Shown here one piece after another: positions 7,167-11,549 of a stretch of DNA of 11,549 bases (position 1 is its first letter; each line of letters opens with the position of its first letter). A model generated the notes under the pieces. The model searched no databases, was not told where the DNA came from, and was given only the letters and a program-made list of their open reading frames with translations. The position numbers were made by a program, and so were the translations under genes. Source of the DNA: NIOZ-UU13 sp032250555 (GTDB lineage Bacteria; Planctomycetota; Phycisphaerae; Sedimentisphaerales; Anaerobacaceae); contig JAVVFI010000152.1 in NCBI GenBank assembly GCA_032250555.1, positions 1 to 11,549 of the forward strand, written 5' to 3'.

Positions 7167-8390
7167 TTAACGCGCCACCTCAAGATTATCTTTGACTAAA
7201 GATGCATCTAATTTCTCATGGTCACTTGAAACATCGACAAGAACATTATCACTGAAGAGGACACGTTTGCTCGGTGGGCCTTTGATGGTTAGCGCCTTCG
7301 GCCTTACACTTGAAAAAAGGTTGCCGACTACCGTGACATCGGACGTACCCTCAAGAACCATGCCTGCGGCGGTCAGGTCATTGGCGGCCCGTTTAACCTT
7401 GCCGTCGCCGAGATAACTGTTGGAAATATTATTTCCGGTAACCGTAATGCGACCGCTGTTCGGACCAATAGTCAGAGCATCCGGACCGGATATAGTAAAC
7501 GTGTTTGCGCTGACGGCACAGCCGTGGGCATCGCGCAGGCCTATTCCGCCGGAACTGTTGTGCGCTATCACATTTGCACTAAGCGCAATACCGTAACAGT
7601 CCCGGTCGAGAACAATAGCAGTTCCTGCGCATTCTTCAATCATATTGCCGGAGACGACCGAGCCATAGGTATTTTCAATCACAATACCGTCGCCCAAATG
7701 GTCGTCGAGATTGTTGCCTGTCATGCAAAGGTTAAAACCGTCGATAAACCTGAGGGCATCGTGGTTTTCTTCAAACTGGTTCGCCGAGACAACAGTATCG
7801 TGACATCCAATGACGTTAAGCCCGGTCTTTTTATTATAAGTCATCAGTGAATCGCATATGCGCGGGTCCTCATAACAGAAGTACAGCCGAATACCGTCAC
7901 AGCCGTGATAGCTTACTGTAACGCCATCGATGAAGATTTCGTTTATCCGATTTGCCTCGATGCCGTGGCCGCTCTTTTCATTGCCGGTAATACGAAAGTT
8001 GGAAAGTTGAATCCGCCATAATTCGGCTTTTCGATTGTCGCCTTCGCTCGGATGCTGAAGTATCAGAGCACTCTTGCCTTCGGTATTGACATTCTTGATA
8101 TGCGTGGCCGTGCCGGCGCCTTCGATGAGCACGTCGGACTTTGTCACCCTCAATGGCTCGCTTATCTCAAACGTACCGGGCGGCAAACGTACAACACCAC
8201 CTTCGTCAGGCAGCGCATCTATCGCGGCCTGGATAGAAACATAACGCCGAGCTTCGATAACGGGTCTGACCCCGGCCAATCGCAGACCGGATGTATTATT
8301 CCGCCTGCCCTGAACACCTGTAATGCCGAAAACGCTCACAATAAGCACTGCTGCAAAAAACATAACTATTGTCCTGTATTTCTGTTTCAT
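7167..8390 (-). CDS. secreted right-handed parallel beta-helix protein (pectate lyase-like superfamily)
   Basis: The 407-residue product has a Sec signal peptide (about 1-28, hydrophobic core 8-24, likely cut near VQG). Residues 50-98 match the N-terminal cap of pectate-lyase-superfamily proteins: SIQAAIDALPDEGGVVRLPPGTF, then LRVTKSDVLIEGAG. Residues about 125-385 form repeated beta-helix coils with the G-N-x-I/F and asparagine-ladder pattern (VSANQFEEN, MTGNNLDD, VSGNMIEE, LSANVIAHN, VTGNNISN). Such folds occur in polysaccharide lyases, glycosidases, epimerases and NosD-like proteins; no family-specific catalytic set is evident to me, so the activity is open. The ATG at 8390 follows a GGAGAG. 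It is the first gene of the minus-strand set and lies just upstream of the esterase/glycosidase fusion, which suggests a shared extracellular substrate. Confidence 0.9.
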   Translation of the reverse strand: MKQKYRTIVMFFAAVLIVSVFGITGVQGRRNNTSGLRLAGVRPVIEARRYVSIQAAIDALPDEGGVVRLPPGTFEISEPLRVTKSDVLIEGAGTATHIKNVNTEGKSALILQHPSEGDNRKAELWRIQLSNFRITGNEKSGHGIEANRINEIFIDGVTVSYHGCDGIRLYFCYEDPRICDSLMTYNKKTGLNVIGCHDTVVSANQFEENHDALRFIDGFNLCMTGNNLDDHLGDGIVIENTYGSVVSGNMIEECAGTAIVLDRDCYGIALSANVIAHNSSGGIGLRDAHGCAVSANTFTISGPDALTIGPNSGRITVTGNNISNSYLGDGKVKRAANDLTAAGMVLEGTSDVTVVGNLFSSVRPKALTIKGPPSKRVLFSDNVLVDVSSDHEKLDASLVKDNLEVAR

Positions 8391-8439
8391 TTTATCTCTC
8401 CTAAATAAGATTTACCCTTTCTTATACCGGCTATTTACT

Positions 8440-8468
8440 ATAATCGAATCCCCCCGAATAGTGTCCAA
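8440..8468 (-). promoter_or_regulatory. candidate promoter for the beta-helix gene
   Basis: On the minus strand a TTGGAC (8468-8463) is followed after 17 bases by GATTAT (8445-8440), about 50 bases before the ATG at 8390. Matches to the housekeeping consensus are partial, and planctomycete promoters are poorly defined, so this is a weak call. Confidence 0.2.
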
Positions 8469-8555
8469 TTGTAAATCACAATCCTAAAAATTGGAAATTA
8501 TAAAAAAACATTGTATCTTTTGCTTTTCAGTGCCCTTCATTGCCTCCCATTCTAC

Positions 8556-8571
8556 TTCTCATTTTTGAGAA
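8556..8571. repeat. inverted repeat TTCTCA-N4-TGAGAA
   Basis: A perfect 6-bp inverted repeat with a four-T spacer, midway between divergent genes. It could bind a dimeric regulator. No poly-T tail follows in either direction, so it does not look like a terminator. Confidence 0.55.
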
Positions 8572-8596
8572 TTCATCCGGCCATATACATGACTCG

Positions 8597-8616
8597 GAGT
8601 GTCATTACAAACACTC
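8597..8616. repeat. inverted repeat GAGTGT-N8-ACACTC
   Basis: A perfect 6-bp inverted repeat with an 8-base spacer. Its centre lies 43 bases (about four helical turns) from the centre of the repeat at 8556-8571, so the two could be bound on the same DNA face. Chance occurrence is possible. Confidence 0.5.
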
Positions 8617-8649
8617 AATTATTTTCAATAACAAAAAAACGCTTTAGTT

Positions 8650-8684
8650 GGATAAATTTTTGAAAAGTCCCTTGAAATTTATCC
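8650..8684. promoter_or_regulatory. perfect 10-bp inverted repeat, possible operator of the pseudopilin gene
   Basis: GGATAAATTT (8650-8659) and AAATTTATCC (8675-8684) are exact inverted copies separated by 15 bases. The right arm overlaps a TTGAAA (8672-8677) that could serve as a -35 box, with TAGATT (8695-8700) 17 bases on as a weak -10; a TATTAT also lies at 8687-8692. The position about 125 bases before the pseudopilin start suits a regulator-binding site. An RNA hairpin is also possible if transcription begins further upstream. Confidence 0.55.
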
Positions 8685-8795
8685 CATATTATAGTAGATT
8701 AAAAGGTTAAGGAGTTTATGTATTAGCATCTTTGCTGAATGGTGGTTCGTAGAGAAAGTCTATTTTAAACTATTGTTTTGCATTACAAAATTTTT

Positions 8796-8801
8796 AAGGA
8801 G
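8796..8801 (+). promoter_or_regulatory. ribosome binding site AAGGAG of the first pseudopilin gene
   Basis: AAGGAG lies 8 bases before the ATG at 8810. The stretch from GGAGACAA to the start is nearly the same as that before the second pseudopilin gene, which shows the two leaders share ancestry. Confidence 0.85.
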
Positions 8802-8809
8802 ACAACTCG

Positions 8810-9613
8810 ATGAAAGTTTATGAGAAAAGTCCCGCCAAGTGCAGCAAAAGAGGATTCACCTTGATAGAGCTATTGGTGGTTATTGCTATTATCGCCGTAC
8901 TGCTGGCAATCCTTATGCCGGCAATGCGTAAGATCAAGGAGATAGCAAGGGAGACCGCCTGCAAGTCGAATTTGAAAAACATTGGACTGGCCGTAGCAAT
9001 GTACCTGGATGACTACGAACGTAAAATACCCAATACTCAGAGTTCCAACCAGTTTCTGTGGTTCCAGAACGACGGTCGTACATATCGAACAGCCGGTTCC
9101 AGCGGAACTTACTGGGGCATTTATTACAAAGACTACATCAAAGGCCAGACAAAGATATTCGGCTGTCCGAGCTTACAGCGTACTGATCGACTGATATATG
9201 ATGCCGGTAACGATCCTTCCGGAACAATTCAGCACGCAGCGTTTGGCTTAAATCATCATGAGAGAGCCAGGGGCCGCAATACGAATGATATATACCGTCT
9301 ATCAGAATTCATCTATTGTCTCGACCACGCCGAACCAAGGCCGGATGGCGGCACCAGCGATTGCCTTCATAATAATAACAGCATCGGGAGTATGAATCTC
9401 ACCAGTTATCGTCAAGGCGGCAGTCGTTCGTATTCCTATCGGCAAATTTTCAGGCACAATATGAGATACGCCGACGACTTCAAGACAGGCGGAAGACTTA
9501 ATGTTTTATGGATGGACGCACATGTTACAAGTATCGAAGAGACTACTGGAGATGATGTGTCTTTACATTGGTACACAGGCGATAAGGAGGATAGGCGCAC
9601 TAATTATAATTAA
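8810..9613 (+). CDS. type II secretion-type pseudopilin-like protein (paralog 1)
   Basis: A 267-residue protein with a class III prepilin leader: KRG-FTLIELLVVIAIIA, with cleavage expected after G15 and the conserved glutamate E20 at position 5 of the mature protein. The hydrophobic helix runs about 16-38 and continues as an amphipathic helix with the conserved ARETACKSNLKNIGLA block. The C-terminal part is a large globular domain with FGCPSL, DHAEPR and a closing RHN...GGRLNVLWMDAHVTSIEETTGDDV motif. This resembles the H-X9-DG-type pseudopilins of planctomycetes, but the spacer from H to D is 19 residues and the usual DG is DA here. Expected to be processed by a prepilin peptidase and sit in the inner membrane or in a pseudopilus. 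Probable partners (secretion ATPase, platform protein) are not in the window. A strong terminator follows 12 bases after the stop. Confidence 0.9.
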   Translation: MKVYEKSPAKCSKRGFTLIELLVVIAIIAVLLAILMPAMRKIKEIARETACKSNLKNIGLAVAMYLDDYERKIPNTQSSNQFLWFQNDGRTYRTAGSSGTYWGIYYKDYIKGQTKIFGCPSLQRTDRLIYDAGNDPSGTIQHAAFGLNHHERARGRNTNDIYRLSEFIYCLDHAEPRPDGGTSDCLHNNNSIGSMNLTSYRQGGSRSYSYRQIFRHNMRYADDFKTGGRLNVLWMDAHVTSIEETTGDDVSLHWYTGDKEDRRTNYN

Positions 9614-9624
9614 CTTAAATATTG

Positions 9625-9655
9625 AGCCCCGCAATAAAGCTGCGGGGCTTTTTTT
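9625..9655 (+). terminator. rho-independent terminator after pseudopilin paralog 1
   Basis: Perfect 9-bp stem AGCCCCGCA/TGCGGGGCT (9625-9633, 9641-9649) with a 7-base loop, running straight into a T tract (9649-9655). It begins 12 bases after the stop codon, so the two pseudopilin genes are likely separate transcription units. Confidence 0.93.
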
Positions 9656-9683
9656 ATGCCAGGTGCGCACAAGCCGCAAGGCC

Positions 9684-9721
9684 CTGAAATCTCCTCTCCG
9701 TCCTGCCGGAGAAAATTTCAG
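9684..9721. repeat. two-tier imperfect palindrome between the pseudopilin genes
   Basis: Outer arms CTGAAAT (9684-9690) and ATTTCAG (9715-9721) enclose inner arms TCTCCG (9695-9700) and CGGAGA (9707-9712) around a 6-base loop, with a small asymmetric internal loop. The total is 13 paired bases in 38. It lacks a T tract, so it is not an ordinary terminator. It could be a repeat-family hairpin, an RNA processing site or a structured leader. The rest of the gap, 9722-9892, holds no recognisable element beyond the leader of the next gene. Confidence 0.55.
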
Positions 9722-9879
9722 ATATTCTCATAACAAAAGTATTTTTTAGACCCTTCCCTTATTTTATAGACAACTCTAATACTATCAATTAAGCTGGTAT
9801 TCATAACAGCTTCGCTAAATCATCGTCGTTTGGAAAACATCTGTCCGAAAAGTTGTTTATATAGTTTAGACAGAAATAC

Positions 9880-9885
9880 AGGAGA
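9880..9885 (+). promoter_or_regulatory. ribosome binding site AGGAGA deciding the start at 9893
   Basis: AGGAGA lies 7 bases before the ATG at 9893. An upstream in-frame ATG at 9830 lacks any such site and would put 21 extra residues ahead of the prepilin leader, so 9893 is chosen. Confidence 0.8.
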
Positions 9886-9892
9886 CAAGCCG

Positions 9893-10657
9893 ATGAACAA
9901 TCACAAAGAAAGAACCAATAATAAGTACTCGAAACGAGGCTTTACTCTCATAGAGTTATTGGTGGTGATTGCTATTATCGCCCTGCTGCTGGCAATTCTG
10001 ATGCCGGCCATGCGGAAAGCAAAGGAATTCGCAAGAGAGACAACGTGCAAATCCAACCAAAGGTCTATAGGTTTAGCAATAATAATGTACCTTGGCGACA
10101 ATGACATGAAATTAGCCGACCCGAAGAACGCCAACAGATTCCTGTGGTACGACGCACGAGGACACCTTAGAACAACAGATGATAACGATGCCTATTGGGG
10201 TATTGTCTATATAGATTATCTTAAGGACAGAAAGATTTTCGGCTGCCCGAGTTTAACAAAGGTGCCTGATCTAATATACGATGTTGACCCCGAGGCTATT
10301 CGGACAGCGGCCCAGGGCCTTAGCGGCTATGCCCGCGGCAGAAAAACAACCGAGATATACCCTCATTCGGAATTTATCATCTGCCAGGACCACGCCGAAC
10401 CAAGATTCGAACAGGACACCCGGGACATGCTTTTTAACAGCGGCCCCGGCACACTCAATATAACCGACTATCGCAAGGGGGGCCGGCGCCAGGATTACTA
10501 TCGCGACATCTTCAGACACAATATAAGGATACAGGAAGACTTCAGGACCGGCGGACGCCTCAACGTCCTATGGCTCGACGGACACGTCTCCTCCATAGAA
10601 GAAACCACAGGAGACGATGTGCCGAAAAGATGGTACACCGGGGAAAGAGAATCATAG
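9893..10657 (+). CDS. type II secretion-type pseudopilin-like protein (paralog 2)
   Basis: A 254-residue paralog of the protein at 8810-9613, similar along its whole length (by eye about half of positions identical). It has the prepilin leader SKRG-FTLIELLVVIAIIA with expected cleavage after G16 and E21 at mature position 5, the ARETTCKSN...IGLA helix, FGCPSL, DHAEPRF and the closing RHN...GGRLNVLWLDGHVSSIEETTGDDV. Unlike paralog 1 it keeps the DG of the H...DG motif (H-x19-DG). The ATG at 9893 is favoured over an in-frame ATG at 9830 by its AGGAGA site and by leader length. The distal half is GC richer than paralog 1, so codon use has drifted since duplication. No clear terminator follows; 123 bases separate it from the end of the convergent HEPN gene. 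Confidence 0.9.
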   Translation: MNNHKERTNNKYSKRGFTLIELLVVIAIIALLLAILMPAMRKAKEFARETTCKSNQRSIGLAIIMYLGDNDMKLADPKNANRFLWYDARGHLRTTDDNDAYWGIVYIDYLKDRKIFGCPSLTKVPDLIYDVDPEAIRTAAQGLSGYARGRKTTEIYPHSEFIICQDHAEPRFEQDTRDMLFNSGPGTLNITDYRKGGRRQDYYRDIFRHNIRIQEDFRTGGRLNVLWLDGHVSSIEETTGDDVPKRWYTGERES

Positions 10658-10780
10658 TCCTATTTAGCTCATCAACCATGTCCTGCCTGTCTCCGAGTTT
10701 GTCGAGGGGAGCAAATCTAAATGGATTGAAGGATTTATTTTGGAATCAGGCCAATTTTGTTGCATCTCTGAAGAGAAGTT

Positions 10781-11443
10781 TTATGAAATTCCAAGAAATA
10801 TAGCCATTTCATCAGTAGCTTTTATAAAGGCATTAGTGTAATTTGCAAAGCGAATTTGTCTATTGTGCTTGTCAGACTCAAAAAAGAAATCACCTGGCTC
10901 ATGAAATGGTAAATTGTACTTGTTTTTATACATGCGAATTAGAGATTGCTTGGAACTGGCGCTGTAATGAGCCAGATAATTTCTTATCACATAAAATTCA
11001 TCAATCTTTTTCGCTGCATCTGAAGGAATCTTTGCAAAAGGATCGTATTTTGTGACGAGAACTCTTTTTGCCTTTCCTTTGAGATCTCCCGTATCCTTAA
11101 AATCAAAGTAACCCAGCCCGGAAATAAGGCCTCTGCAAACATCTTTTGTCAATCTTTTGGGTAATTTAATCGTTTTGTGTTCAGCGTACTTTGAAGGATC
11201 TCGACTTAAACATTCGACCAATAAATTTTCAACTAACACCTCCCACGCGACATAAATTTTTAACACAAAAGCTTCATGAATATGTTTCTTTTCGGACAGG
11301 AGAATCTCTGCCAATATTTCCCTTTTCTTTTCCGGAGGTATTATAACCTCCTTAGCCTCAAATATTTTAAACAGCAGGTCTGTGTATTCATTTATACGAA
11401 TGAAGAAATCATCAAATTCACTTTTGAGTGAGGATTTTGCCAT
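10781..11443 (-). CDS. HEPN-domain putative RNase
   Basis: A 220-residue helical protein with the HEPN RNase hallmark R-x4-H: R154-N-Y-L-A-H159 in the segment FYVIRNYLAHYS (150-161). An earlier helix with FVLKIYVAWEVLVENLLVECL (59-79) fits the first HEPN core helices, as in the RiboL-PSP-HEPN and MAE_28990-type families. Such proteins cleave RNA in toxin-antitoxin and abortive-infection systems; whether this one is toxic alone or needs a partner is unknown. No antitoxin-like gene is visible inside the window; it may lie beyond the right edge. Start: the ATG at 11443 is preferred; a TTG at 11533 would add 30 residues but has no Shine-Dalgarno, and an in-frame stop lies at 11543-11545. GC is roughly 35-40%, clearly lower than the neighbouring pseudopilin gene (about 55% near its end), which suggests recent transfer. 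Confidence 0.78.
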   Translation of the reverse strand: MAKSSLKSEFDDFFIRINEYTDLLFKIFEAKEVIIPPEKKREILAEILLSEKKHIHEAFVLKIYVAWEVLVENLLVECLSRDPSKYAEHKTIKLPKRLTKDVCRGLISGLGYFDFKDTGDLKGKAKRVLVTKYDPFAKIPSDAAKKIDEFYVIRNYLAHYSASSKQSLIRMYKNKYNLPFHEPGDFFFESDKHNRQIRFANYTNAFIKATDEMAIFLGIS

Positions 11444-11549
11444 TCTACTTTCGAGATTAGTAAATAGAATATGATGGCCAAGAAATAGGTTGTTACAATT
11501 CGTAGCAGATTTATTTCTTAGAATTTCTACCAACGGCTTTATTTACCGA

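Larger units (their letters stand above)
8391..8809. other. 419-base divergent intergenic region rich in inverted repeats
   Basis: AT-rich gap between the beta-helix gene (minus) and the first pseudopilin gene (plus); it must hold promoters for both. It contains inverted repeats at 8556-8571, 8597-8616 and 8650-8684, a run of six C at 8451-8456, and no open frame with a convincing start site. No riboswitch or small RNA class is recognised. Confidence 0.8.

Noticed and set aside
8739..8768. Nine-codon ORF (ATG GTG GTT ...) in the pseudopilin leader
   Set aside because: No Shine-Dalgarno precedes it and nothing else supports translation.
10570..10803. Plus-strand open frame across the end of paralog 2 and the following gap
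   Set aside because: Most of it overlaps paralog 2 in another frame and the rest has no start site or recognisable similarity.

Overview
The window looks like a chromosomal piece of a Planctomycetota bacterium, probably of the Phycisphaerae/Sedimentisphaerales type. This is inferred from two large pseudopilin-like proteins with the FTLIELLVVIAIIA...LAILMPA N-terminus and a late H...GG..NVLW.D(G/A)HV motif. The placement fits a secreted sugar-active protein pair and a cmk-plsC cluster beside an RsbU-type phosphatase. Base composition is mixed, roughly half GC in most genes. No rRNA, tRNA, CRISPR array or insertion sequence was seen.

Left block (56-2657, minus strand): a tight operon rsbU-like, cmk, plsC. 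The rsbU stop and cmk start overlap by one base (TGATG), and cmk overlaps plsC by 19 bases. It joins a GAF + PP2C-type phosphatase to CMP kinase and a lysophosphatidate acyltransferase. A small acylphosphatase gene (2807-3076) is divergent from it.

Middle block (3096-8390, minus strand): five co-directional genes. Transcription order is a secreted right-handed beta-helix protein (8390-7167), a secreted two-domain enzyme fusing a beta-lactamase-fold serine hydrolase to a glycoside-hydrolase-like barrel (7146-4885), a YbjQ-family protein (4852-4520), a small cysteine-motif protein of the GyrI-like 'hydrolase' type (4413-3928), and a membrane-anchored protein of unknown function (3860-3096). The first two are 20 bases apart and both have Sec signal peptides, so they likely act together on an extracellular polysaccharide. 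The last three may be read through from them or separately.

Right block (8391-11549): a 419-base divergent regulatory region holds several inverted repeats, including a perfect 10-bp inverted repeat at 8650-8684. It is followed by two tandem paralogous pseudopilin-like genes (8810-9613 and 9893-10657), separated by a strong intrinsic terminator and a second two-tier hairpin. The window ends with an AT-rich minus-strand gene for a HEPN-type putative RNase (R-x4-H), which looks like an accessory or defence gene.

The most unusual items are the serine hydrolase/glycoside hydrolase fusion paired with the beta-helix protein, the inverted-repeat-rich region between those genes and the pseudopilin pair, and the AT-rich HEPN gene at the edge. 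None amounts to a proven new system.
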